Shown here piece after piece: positions 34,648 through 42,616 of a stretch of 64,000 bases of DNA. Source of the stretch: Pusillimonas sp044464525 (GTDB taxonomy: Bacteria; Pseudomonadota; Gammaproteobacteria; Burkholderiales; Burkholderiaceae_B); the NCBI RefSeq assembly GCF_044464525.1, contig NZ_JBIQLE010000018.1, positions 8,804-72,803 of the forward strand, in the 5' to 3' direction. A program made the translations under genes and the position numbers. Position 1 is the stretch's first letter, and each line of letters opens with the position of its first letter. The notes under the pieces were generated by a model that saw only the letters and a list, made by a program, of their open reading frames with translations, was not told the DNA's origin and ran no database searches.

Positions 34648-35658
34648 CTAGTTGTCGTCCGTGTCGCCGCCGGCCTTATAGCCTGGCTCGCCGGACTCAA
34701 TTTCAGTTTGCATTGACAACACCTCGACCAGTGAGCGGTCGCGCCATTGCACCCAATCGTTTATGGGCCGCCCCGCCGATACCTCTTGAGCCGCTTCCAC
34801 CAAGCGCTCAATCACCTCGGGAGTCAGGCGCGGCTCCGGCCCGGGCTGCCACCACTGCTGGATGGCGTCGCCCGCATGATCGAGTATGCCCTTCATTCCT
34901 CCTTCGCCCCCGGCCAAATGCAAGGTCATGAGGCCGCCCATCAACGCCCAGCGCGGCGCCAGGCCATAGCGCACGGCAGTGTCGATATCACCGGCGCTTG
35001 CAATACCTTCGACAAGACAAGCCACCGCTTCGCGCATCAGCGCAAACTGCAGCCGGTTGGTCATGTGGCCGCTGGCTTCAGTGTGCAAACGGATGGGGCG
35101 TTTGCCGACATATCGGGCAAAATCCATCGCCCATTGCGCAACTTCGGGCAAGGTCTGCTTGCCGCCCACCACCTCCACCAGTGGAATCAGATGGGCGGGG
35201 TTAAATGGATGCAGCACCACCAGGCGTTCCGGGTGCCGCAAGCCGGCTTGCATTTGCGTGGGAGGAATGCCGCCCGTGCTGGAGAGCACAATCTTGTACG
35301 CTTCGGCCGCCGCATCCACCTCGGCCAGCACAGCGGTTTTAAGGCCGGGCTTTTCGGGAATGTTCTCTTGTATGACCTGCGCCTCGCGGGCCGCCGCCGC
35401 GGGCGACTCGACAAAGCGCAGCCGTGTCCATTCCGGCTCGGCCGCCTTCGTACGCCCCAGCTCGATTAGCGCCGGCCAAGCCTGGCTAATGAAGCTGCGG
35501 GCACGCGCCCGGGCGTCGGGCGCCGGATCGTATGCCACCACCTCAAGACCCCTGGCCATAAACAGAGCCGCCCAACTAGCGCCCACCGAACCCAGGCCCA
35601 ACACGGCAATGCGCTCAATCTGGCTGGGTGGCGGAAAAAATTCGTGTGAAGAGCTCAT
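34648..35658 (-). CDS. 3-hydroxyacyl-CoA dehydrogenase family protein, carnitine-dehydrogenase-like
   Basis: The protein has 336 residues. The NAD-binding Rossmann motif is GLGSVGASWAALFMARG at residue 20, followed by the VIQENIPEKPGLK segment and HPFNPAHLIPLVEVVGG with the catalytic His. Relatives with this length and the ASWAALF motif include L-carnitine 3-dehydrogenase and lambda-crystallin, as well as short-chain 3-hydroxyacyl-CoA dehydrogenases. It is first in the operon. The combination with an acyl-CoA dehydrogenase and hydratase suggests beta-oxidation of a special side chain. A carnitine or betaine-type compound is possible but unproven. Confidence 0.82.
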   Translation of the reverse strand: MSSSHEFFPPPSQIERIAVLGLGSVGASWAALFMARGLEVVAYDPAPDARARARSFISQAWPALIELGRTKAAEPEWTRLRFVESPAAAAREAQVIQENIPEKPGLKTAVLAEVDAAAEAYKIVLSSTGGIPPTQMQAGLRHPERLVVLHPFNPAHLIPLVEVVGGKQTLPEVAQWAMDFARYVGKRPIRLHTEASGHMTNRLQFALMREAVACLVEGIASAGDIDTAVRYGLAPRWALMGGLMTLHLAGGEGGMKGILDHAGDAIQQWWQPGPEPRLTPEVIERLVEAAQEVSAGRPINDWVQWRDRSLVEVLSMQTEIESGEPGYKAGGDTDDN

Positions 35659-36012
35659 GGAGCCTCGCTAGGTGTATCGTCGGCGTTGCGGCCACAAACC
35701 ATGTCCGCACTTGAATGCCGCTTCAGTGTACGTAGCGGCTACCCCATTCGCATAGCACCGATTTTCTATAAGAGTTAATCAAATGGCGTATAGCCAGACC
35801 GCACTGTCCTTGGCCCCTTCGGGCATTGCTCGGCCCGCGGGTGCCGCCACCCGCTACCAACACGGCGCTGATTGCCATGCGCTGGCATGACCCACGCCTG
35901 CCGGCTCTATCCGGCACTTTATTTGCTGGTGGCGCCGGCGGGCTATATGTTCGTATTGGAGTAAATACTGTTCGCCCAACCATAGGGCGGGCATTCCTCA
36001 AAGGAGACAAGC
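35659..36012. other. Intergenic region without a supported gene
   Basis: 354 bp between the start of the 3-hydroxyacyl-CoA dehydrogenase gene (minus) and the DUF1428 gene (plus). I see no gene. It should hold two divergent promoters, and AAAGGAGA ahead of 36013 is the ribosome-binding site of the plus-strand gene. Confidence 0.5.
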
Positions 36013-36366
36013 ATGAAATACGTTGAAGGATTCATCGTGGCCGTGCCGGCCGCCAATAAAGATGCCTATTACGACATGGCAAAAAAAGCGGTTCCCCTGT
36101 TCAAAGAGTTTGGCGTCGATCGCTTCGTGGAGTGTTGGGAGGACGACGTGCCCGACGGGAAGGTTACGGACTTCCGCCGCGCCGTGCAGGCCAAGGACGA
36201 CGAAAAGGTGGTTTTCAGCTGGTTTGAATATCCCTCCAAAGAGGCACGCACGTCGGCGCAGGAAAAAATGATGAGCGACCCGCGCATGAAGGATATGGGC
36301 GAAGCCATGTGTTTCGACGGAAAACGCATGATTTTTGGCGGCTTCGTGCCTATTCTGGACGAGTGA
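36013..36366 (+). CDS. DUF1428 family protein
   Basis: The protein has 117 residues. It starts MKYVEGFIVAVPAANKDAYY and has the family core FVECWEDDVPDGKVTDFRRA with a late FDGKRMIFGGF. The fold is a dimeric alpha-beta barrel of the ferredoxin-like type; its function is unknown. AAAGGAGA precedes the ATG by six bases. It stands alone ahead of a Bug receptor gene. Confidence 0.9.
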   Translation: MKYVEGFIVAVPAANKDAYYDMAKKAVPLFKEFGVDRFVECWEDDVPDGKVTDFRRAVQAKDDEKVVFSWFEYPSKEARTSAQEKMMSDPRMKDMGEAMCFDGKRMIFGGFVPILDE

Positions 36367-36474
36367 AAGCATACGGTCATGGTGGCTCGAACCGCAGGAG
36401 GTATTTACCGGGCCAAGGAAAGAAAATGCACGCAGCGATGGACGAAACCTGGGTCGCTTGTGTAAATTTGCGAC

Positions 36475-37494
36475 ATGAAAAACTTCGTCCTATCTTCGAT
36501 GAGCACCTTCGTTTCAACTCTGTTTGTCCGAATCAAACGAATACTGCCAACATGGGTTGCAGCGATATGGCTGGCATTGTGCGGCACCGCCTTCGCCGCA
36601 AGCGATTACCCGGCAAGGCCGGTGAAGCTCGTTGTGCCCTTCCCGCCCGGAGGCAGTTCCGACATCCCGGCCCGGCTTATCGCCCAGAAGCTGGAGCAAA
36701 TATGGAACCAGCCGGTGGTGGTCGAGAACCGCGCCGGCGCCACCGGCACCATAGGTGAGGGCTACGTCGCCCGGGCCAAGCCCGACGGCTATACGCTGCT
36801 GGTGGCAACCAGCAGCAGCCACACCATGGGGCCTTACACCATCAAGCAGTTGCCATACAATCCAATGGCCGACCTGCGGGCAGTCACCTTGTTCGCCTGG
36901 GCGCCGCATCTGATCGTCGTCCATCCGTCGGTCGGCGTCGGAACAGTGCAGGAATTAATAGAGCTGGCCAGGCAGCGGCCCGGCGAGCTTAACTACTCCA
37001 CCTCCGGCAACGGCAGCTCGGTCCATCTGGCCACCGAGATATTCAATCGCAAGGCGAACATCAGCATGGTGCAGATTCCCTACCGCGGCGTGAACCCCGC
37101 GGCGATAGCCGTGGCAAGCGGCCAGGCCCAACTGATGTTCCCACCCGCCGTGGTGGCGTTGCCGCACATTGAAAACGGCACGATGCAAGCCTTGGCCACA
37201 CTATCATCCGAAAGGCTGCCCGCGCTGCCCCAGGCGCCTTCCATCCAGGAAGCGGGCTTGAAGGACTACGAGTTCTCAACTTGGGTCGGGCTGCTTGCTC
37301 CGGCCGGCACACCCGACGACATTGTCGACAAAGTGCATGCTGACGTTGCCCGTCTCATGACCGATCCCAAGCTGCGCCGCACCCTCGAAGAAATGTCGTT
37401 TATTCCGTCAGCCGCCACGCCGGAAGAATTCAGCGCCATCATCCATCGCGAAACCGCCGAACATAAAGCTCTGATCACCGACCTGGGGCTGTAA
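36475..37494 (+). CDS. Bug/TctC-type periplasmic solute receptor
   Basis: The protein has 339 residues. A long signal region (with WVAAIWLALCGTAFAAS as the cleavage core) precedes the family motif YPARPVKLVVPFPPGGSSD. The mature protein has the two-lobe fold with GTIGEGYVARAKPDGYT. Bug proteins bind carboxylates for tripartite tricarboxylate transporters, and Burkholderiales have them in great numbers. No TctA or TctB gene is adjacent, which is common. The precise start among nearby ATGs is open, since there is a second ATG eight residues in. Confidence 0.9.
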   Translation: MKNFVLSSMSTFVSTLFVRIKRILPTWVAAIWLALCGTAFAASDYPARPVKLVVPFPPGGSSDIPARLIAQKLEQIWNQPVVVENRAGATGTIGEGYVARAKPDGYTLLVATSSSHTMGPYTIKQLPYNPMADLRAVTLFAWAPHLIVVHPSVGVGTVQELIELARQRPGELNYSTSGNGSSVHLATEIFNRKANISMVQIPYRGVNPAAIAVASGQAQLMFPPAVVALPHIENGTMQALATLSSERLPALPQAPSIQEAGLKDYEFSTWVGLLAPAGTPDDIVDKVHADVARLMTDPKLRRTLEEMSFIPSAATPEEFSAIIHRETAEHKALITDLGL

Positions 37495-37611
37495 CGGCCC
37501 AGCGTCGCGCCAGGCTCGAAGACCGGCGTTAACCACAAAGGAGGCATGTTGTTTGCTACGCACGCTGCTGCGGCCGTTTCTTGACGGCCCGCCACTAGCG
37601 AAAGGTGCGTC

Positions 37612-39141
37612 ATGGGAAAATCAGAAACTCAAACATACTGGGAAGCCGTATCCAACGACCTGCCCACGACTTACCCCTCTTTGGCAGAGGATACCCGCGC
37701 AGATGTCGTCGTCGTAGGCGCGGGCATCGTCGGCCTGACCGCTGCCTACGAACTGGCACGGGCCGGCAAAAAAGTCGTCGTCCTGGAGGCGCTGCAAGTC
37801 GCCTCACAAGCCACAGCCCGCTCCACCGCCAAGATTACTTCGCAACACGGATTGCTCTACGGCACCCTGATTCGAAACTTCGGCGAGGACAATGCGCGCC
37901 TCTATGCACAGGCCAACCAGGAAGCCGTCGAGCGCATCGCGACCATGGTCGAAAAAGAACGCATAGACTGCGCCTTCGAGCGCAAGCCTGCCTTTATCTA
38001 TGCTCCCGACATTGAAACCGCTTCCGAAGTGAACGACGAGGCCCTTGCGGCGGTGATGCTCGGTCTGCCGGCACGGACAATGAAGGAGATTCCAGCGCCG
38101 GTATCCTGTACCACGGCCATGTGCTTTGACGACCAGGCTCAGTTCAACCCTGTTCAATACTTGACCGGCTTGGCCCGCACAGTCGCTCGCATGGCGCAGG
38201 TGTATGAGAACAGCCGAGTCGTAGGTGTCGTGCAGGACGGTGACGCGCAGCAGGTGAAGACTCAGGCCGGCCAAACAGTACGGGCGAGACACGTATTGGT
38301 GGCCACCCATCTGCCCGTGGTGCCCGACGGGAAGTTTTTCGCCAAGGCCTTCACCTTCAGCCATAGTATCGCGGCCGCTCCGATTGCAGCCGGCTCTTCA
38401 TTGGATGGCATGTTCATTGCCGCGGGCGCCTCCAGCTACTCATTCCGCCTCGATTCATCCAGCGGCGCCGACCACATCATTGCCGCTGGTCCGGCCTATG
38501 AGACCGGAGTTCCCGAAGATTTGTCCGAAAGCTTCACCAAATTGGAAGCCTTCTTGCGCGAGCACTTCGACATCGAAGAGCCGACTTTCCGATGGACGAA
38601 CGAAGACTTCCGCTCGATGGACGGCATGCCTTTTGCGGGCAGGGCCTCGTCGTCAACGCCCCGGCTATACGTCGCGACGGGTTTCAACGCGTGGGGTATT
38701 ACCAATGGCGTGGTCGCCGCACACGTCATCGCGGATGAAATATTGAAGCGCGAAAACCCATGCTCAGACCTTTTCGATGCTGCACGCATCAAACCCTTGG
38801 CCGGAGGCACCGAATTTCTTAAGGAAAACCTGATGTCCGCCAAGCAGTTTGTGGTGGACCATTTGTCATCCAGTTCGCCTGAAGCCGCAGAACATCTGGG
38901 CCTGGGCCGGGCGCGTGTCGTTCGCAACGACGGCGACAGCATCGCCCAGTACCGCGATAGGGACGGACGCCTTCACGAAGTATCTGCAGTTTGTACACAC
39001 ATGGGATGCGTTGTCGAATGGAACGAGATCGACTTGACTTGGGACTGCCCCTGCCATGGCTCGCGTTTTCGTCCAGACGGGGAGGTGCTGCACGGGCCCG
39101 CCACGACAGCACTCGAAAGCATCAAGCCGACGGCTGAGTGA
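37612..39141 (+). CDS. FAD-dependent oxidoreductase (DAO) with C-terminal Rieske domain
   Basis: The protein has 509 residues. The N-terminal dinucleotide motif VVVGAGIVGLTAAYELARAG (near residue 32) begins a D-amino-acid-oxidase-type FAD domain of about 400 residues. A Rieske [2Fe-2S] domain follows with CTHMGC and CPCHGS. These have the extra cysteines of the high-potential cytochrome-complex type, unlike the oxygenase Rieske centres in this window. The arrangement resembles Bacillus YhfW. Its electron donor and substrate are unknown. It is followed after 40 bp by an SDR gene with a ribosome-binding site, suggesting an operon; both resemble general-stress proteins. Confidence 0.85.
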   Translation: MGKSETQTYWEAVSNDLPTTYPSLAEDTRADVVVVGAGIVGLTAAYELARAGKKVVVLEALQVASQATARSTAKITSQHGLLYGTLIRNFGEDNARLYAQANQEAVERIATMVEKERIDCAFERKPAFIYAPDIETASEVNDEALAAVMLGLPARTMKEIPAPVSCTTAMCFDDQAQFNPVQYLTGLARTVARMAQVYENSRVVGVVQDGDAQQVKTQAGQTVRARHVLVATHLPVVPDGKFFAKAFTFSHSIAAAPIAAGSSLDGMFIAAGASSYSFRLDSSSGADHIIAAGPAYETGVPEDLSESFTKLEAFLREHFDIEEPTFRWTNEDFRSMDGMPFAGRASSSTPRLYVATGFNAWGITNGVVAAHVIADEILKRENPCSDLFDAARIKPLAGGTEFLKENLMSAKQFVVDHLSSSSPEAAEHLGLGRARVVRNDGDSIAQYRDRDGRLHEVSAVCTHMGCVVEWNEIDLTWDCPCHGSRFRPDGEVLHGPATTALESIKPTAE

Positions 39142-39181
39142 AATTCGCGCCTCGCCATCCACTTGAACCCAGGAGTTGAAA

Positions 39182-40180
39182 ATGACCAAAGATACCCACG
39201 ATGATCGCAAACAGGCTGAACAGGCCGCCGACAAACAGCGCCGCCTACAGGACGAACAAGACCGGATCGACAAAGAAAAATCGGGCTCTGGCGGCTCTTC
39301 AAAACAAGGCGCCGCGCAGACTGGCCCTCGAGAACATCCTGAACCGCCCATGCCAGGCCAAAAGCTGGAGAAGCCCGGCGAAGAAAATGATATGGATCCA
39401 CGCCCGCAATTTCTGGCGCCCGACTACCAAGGCAGTGAGAAGCTGCGCGGCATGTCGGCCATCGTGACGGGCGGTGATTCAGGCATAGGCCGCGCCGTTG
39501 CGGTGCTGTTCGCCCGCGAAGGCGCCAATGTCGCCGTTCTTTACCTGAATGAACATGAAGACGCCAAAGAAACCTGCCGCTACATTGAGGCCGAAGGCCG
39601 TCGAGCCATCTGCATTCCGGGCGACGTAAAGAACCCCACCTACTGCCGCGATGCCGTCCGGCAAACCGTCGAAGCCTTTGGCCAACTGGATATTCTCGTC
39701 AACAACGCAGCCTTCCAGGAACACGCCGCTTCGCTCGAAGACATCACCGACGAGCGCTTCGACGAAACCATGCGCACCAACATCTACGGGTATTTCTATA
39801 TGGCCAGAGCGGCGCTGCCATATCTGAAGGCGGGGGCCAGCATCATCAACACCGGCTCGGTCACGGGCTTGAAAGGTCAGGGGCAACTGATCGACTACTC
39901 TGCCACCAAAGGCGCCATCCACGCCTTCACCATGTCCCTGGCCGCCAACCTGGTTGAAAAGGAAATTCGCGTCAATGCGGTAGCCCCCGGCCCGGTTTGG
40001 ACCCCACTGAATCCTGCCGACAGACAGCCGGAGCAGTTGGAAAAATTCGGCAAGAGCGCCAAGCTCGGCCGTCCGGCCCAACCCGAAGAGCTTTCTCCGG
40101 CGTACGTATTCTTGGCATCGCCGGTATGTTCCAGCTACATCACCGGCATCGTGCTGCCCATAACGGGAACGCCGGGATAA
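39182..40180 (+). CDS. SDR-family oxidoreductase, YghA/YdaD-like, with charged N-terminal extension
   Basis: The protein has 332 residues. About 85 residues form a highly charged, low-complexity N-terminal arm (MTKDTHDDRKQAEQAADK and following). The Rossmann SDR domain begins at IVTGGDSGIGRAVAVLFARE, then NNAA and the catalytic YSATKGA, and ends with SYITGIVLPITG. Relatives such as E. coli YghA and Bacillus YdaD are stress-induced. AGGAG precedes the ATG by six bases. The long arm is predicted to be disordered and may bind nucleic acid or a partner, by inference. It forms a probable pair with the DAO-Rieske protein. Confidence 0.87.
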   Translation: MTKDTHDDRKQAEQAADKQRRLQDEQDRIDKEKSGSGGSSKQGAAQTGPREHPEPPMPGQKLEKPGEENDMDPRPQFLAPDYQGSEKLRGMSAIVTGGDSGIGRAVAVLFAREGANVAVLYLNEHEDAKETCRYIEAEGRRAICIPGDVKNPTYCRDAVRQTVEAFGQLDILVNNAAFQEHAASLEDITDERFDETMRTNIYGYFYMARAALPYLKAGASIINTGSVTGLKGQGQLIDYSATKGAIHAFTMSLAANLVEKEIRVNAVAPGPVWTPLNPADRQPEQLEKFGKSAKLGRPAQPEELSPAYVFLASPVCSSYITGIVLPITGTPG

Positions 40181-40314
40181 TTGTGCTCGGCAGATGCGGC
40201 TCGGAGCGGTGACGGGTCGGCTGGGAGCCCTTTACCCAGGCAGCGTACCAGCTTGGCGCGACAGCGCCGACCGGCGTGCCGCGCGCGGCCGGCTGCGAGT
40301 AACGGGGCGCAGCA

Positions 40315-41049
40315 TCAATGCGACAAAATTTTGGACAAGAACTGCTTGGCGCGATCCGAGCGTTCTTCAGGGCTGCCAAAAAACTCTTCCTTGAGGCAAT
40401 CTTCTACCACCGCCCCCTCGTCCATGAACACCACCCGGTCGGCGACCTTGCGAGCAAAACCCATCTCGTGCGTGACCACCATCATCGTCATCCCTTCGCG
40501 GGCCAGATCGACCATGACGTCCAGCACTTCGTTCACCATCTCTGGGTCCAAGGCGGAGGTGGGCTCATCAAAAAGCATCGCAACCGGGTCCATGGCCAGC
40601 GCCCGTGCTATTGCCACGCGTTGTTGCTGACCGCCCGACAATTGCCCCGGGAACTTGTCCATGTGGGCGCTGAGCCCCACCCGTTCGAGCAGCTCCCGCC
40701 CCCTTTTCTTGGCTTCGGCCTCGTTGCGGCGCAGCACCTTGACCTGTGCCAAGGTTAAATTCCGCATTACCGACAAATGGGGAAACAGCTCGAAGTGCTG
40801 AAACACCATGCCTATCTGCGAACGAAGCTTGGGCAGGTTCGTATCGCGCGCGCCCACCGAAACACCGTTAACCCAGATTTCGCCCTCTTGAAAAGGCTCA
40901 AGCGCATTGGCCGTCTTGATCAAAGTAGACTTGCCGGAGCCCGAGGGGCCGCACACCACGACGACCTCGCCTTTCTGAACCGAAGTCGAGCAGTTCTTCA
41001 AGACTTGGAACGAGCCATACCATTTACTGACATCCTTGAATTCAATCAC
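40315..41049 (-). CDS. gltL: Glutamate/aspartate-type ABC transporter ATP-binding protein
   Basis: The protein has 244 residues. It has Walker A (GPSGSGKST), the Q-loop, the signature LSGGQQQRVAIARALAMDP, Walker B (AMLFDEPTSALDP) and the H-loop. It is the polar amino acid family (GlnQ/GltL). It follows gltK by 17 bp. Length and order with the two permeases match E. coli gltJKL. Confidence 0.9.
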   Translation of the reverse strand: MIEFKDVSKWYGSFQVLKNCSTSVQKGEVVVVCGPSGSGKSTLIKTANALEPFQEGEIWVNGVSVGARDTNLPKLRSQIGMVFQHFELFPHLSVMRNLTLAQVKVLRRNEAEAKKRGRELLERVGLSAHMDKFPGQLSGGQQQRVAIARALAMDPVAMLFDEPTSALDPEMVNEVLDVMVDLAREGMTMMVVTHEMGFARKVADRVVFMDEGAVVEDCLKEEFFGSPEERSDRAKQFLSKILSH

Positions 41050-41066
41050 TGCAAAGCTCCTTGCGC

Positions 41067-41756
41067 CTAACGAGCAATAACCATGCGCCGCTCGATTACC
41101 TTGACGAGGCGTGACGCGGTGTACGAGATAACGAAATAGACCACAGCGGCAAAGACAAACATTTCTATCAGACGCCCATCGCGCTGCGCCACGTTATTGG
41201 CCGCACCCAGGAAGTCGGTTAGCGAAAGCACATAAACCAGCGACGTATCCTGGAATAGTACGATCATCTGTGTAAGCAGAAGCGGTGTCATATTGCGAAA
41301 CGCCTGCGGCAACACGATCTTGCCCATAACCTGCCAGTAATTCAGGCCCAATGCATAACCAGCTTCCGCCTGACCACGAGGAATTGACTGTATGCCCGCC
41401 CGCATGATTTCGCAAAAATAAGCCGCTTCAAACAAGATGAATGTGATCAACGCCGAGGTAAAACCGCCCACAGCAATGGGTCGGCCGGCCTGGGTGATCC
41501 AGCCCACAATGTAGGGCACCAGAAAATAAAACCAGAAGATAATCAGAATCAGCGGCAAGGCCCGCATCAGGTTCACATAGCTTCCGGCCACCCCTGACAC
41601 CAGCCGGTTGGATGACAAGCGCATCATGGCCAGCAACGTGCCAAGAATGACGGCCCCGATGGTGGACAGCGCTGTGAGCTTCAAGGTGAACATCAAGCCC
41701 ACCTGGATCACGTACGGCGCCGTGCGGATAATTGTGTCGAAATCGAATCCGTTCAT
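41067..41756 (-). CDS. gltK: Glutamate/aspartate-type ABC transporter permease
   Basis: The protein has 229 residues and five membrane segments. The loop EAGYALGLNYWQVMGKIVLP is the ATPase contact of polar amino acid permeases. It lies between gltJ and gltL with gaps of 10 and 17 bp. GltK-sized permeases pair with GltJ. Confidence 0.88.
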   Translation of the reverse strand: MNGFDFDTIIRTAPYVIQVGLMFTLKLTALSTIGAVILGTLLAMMRLSSNRLVSGVAGSYVNLMRALPLILIIFWFYFLVPYIVGWITQAGRPIAVGGFTSALITFILFEAAYFCEIMRAGIQSIPRGQAEAGYALGLNYWQVMGKIVLPQAFRNMTPLLLTQMIVLFQDTSLVYVLSLTDFLGAANNVAQRDGRLIEMFVFAAVVYFVISYTASRLVKVIERRMVIAR

Positions 41757-41766
41757 CGTGCGCCCC

Positions 41767-42507
41767 CTACCTTGCCGCGCCCAGGTACCCAGGTACCTGA
41801 TAGCGCTTCTCGATGTAGCGCATACCGGCCACCACCACTATGTTGATGATCAGATACAGCACCGTCGCAGCCGCAAACGACTCGAATATCTGGAAGGTGA
41901 ATTCCTGCATGGCCCTGGCCGCGCCGGTAAGCTCCAGCAAGCCGATGGTGAAGGCCACCGACGAATTCTTGATCAGGTTCAAGGCTTCGGACACCAGCGG
42001 AGGCATGATGATGCGCGCCGTAATCGGCAGCAGCACGTAGCGATAGGTTTGCGGGCGTGTCAGCCCCAGCGCCGTCGCCGCCATGTCTTGCCCGAGCGGC
42101 AGCGATTCGATGCCGGCACGTATCTGCTCGGCGATACGCGCCGAGGTGAACAGCCCCAGTGCAATAACCGCCGTCCAGAATGTGCTCCAGGTGGGGTCGG
42201 CCGACTTGATGGTGTCGCCCAGCGCCTGGGGCACCACTTCGGGCATGACAAAATACCAAAGGAATATCTGCACCAGCAGGGGTATATTGCGAAACAGCTC
42301 AACATAGCCCGCGCAAATGCGCTCAAGCCAGCCAATACGGCTGGTGCGCAGCACGCCCACCACGACGCCAAAAACCAGCGCAATGATCCAGGCCGCGGCG
42401 GACGCGCCGAGCGTCCAGTAAACCCCGCGTATCAGGGTATAAAGATAGGTACCCGAGCCATCCGGCGACGGCTCCCAAAAAACCATCCAGTTCCAGTTGT
42501 AATTCAT
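41767..42507 (-). CDS. gltJ: Glutamate/aspartate-type ABC transporter permease
   Basis: The protein has 246 residues, as in E. coli GltJ. It begins MNYNWNWMVFWEPSPDG, close to the known GltJ N-terminus, and has the loop AATALGLTRPQTYRYVLLP. It lies 109 bp downstream of the ggt stop. A periplasmic GltI-type binding protein, normally the first gene, is not present; ggt takes its place in the order. Confidence 0.9.
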   Translation of the reverse strand: MNYNWNWMVFWEPSPDGSGTYLYTLIRGVYWTLGASAAAWIIALVFGVVVGVLRTSRIGWLERICAGYVELFRNIPLLVQIFLWYFVMPEVVPQALGDTIKSADPTWSTFWTAVIALGLFTSARIAEQIRAGIESLPLGQDMAATALGLTRPQTYRYVLLPITARIIMPPLVSEALNLIKNSSVAFTIGLLELTGAARAMQEFTFQIFESFAAATVLYLIINIVVVAGMRYIEKRYQVPGYLGAAR

Positions 42508-42616
42508 GATTCAAGCCTGGTTCAATAAGATGCATCGCATCCGATTGTATTCATAGGTTGTTATCTCGGCCGAATTGCCGGCTGCGCCAAACCCCATCTG
42601 TATCTGATCGCCGGCA

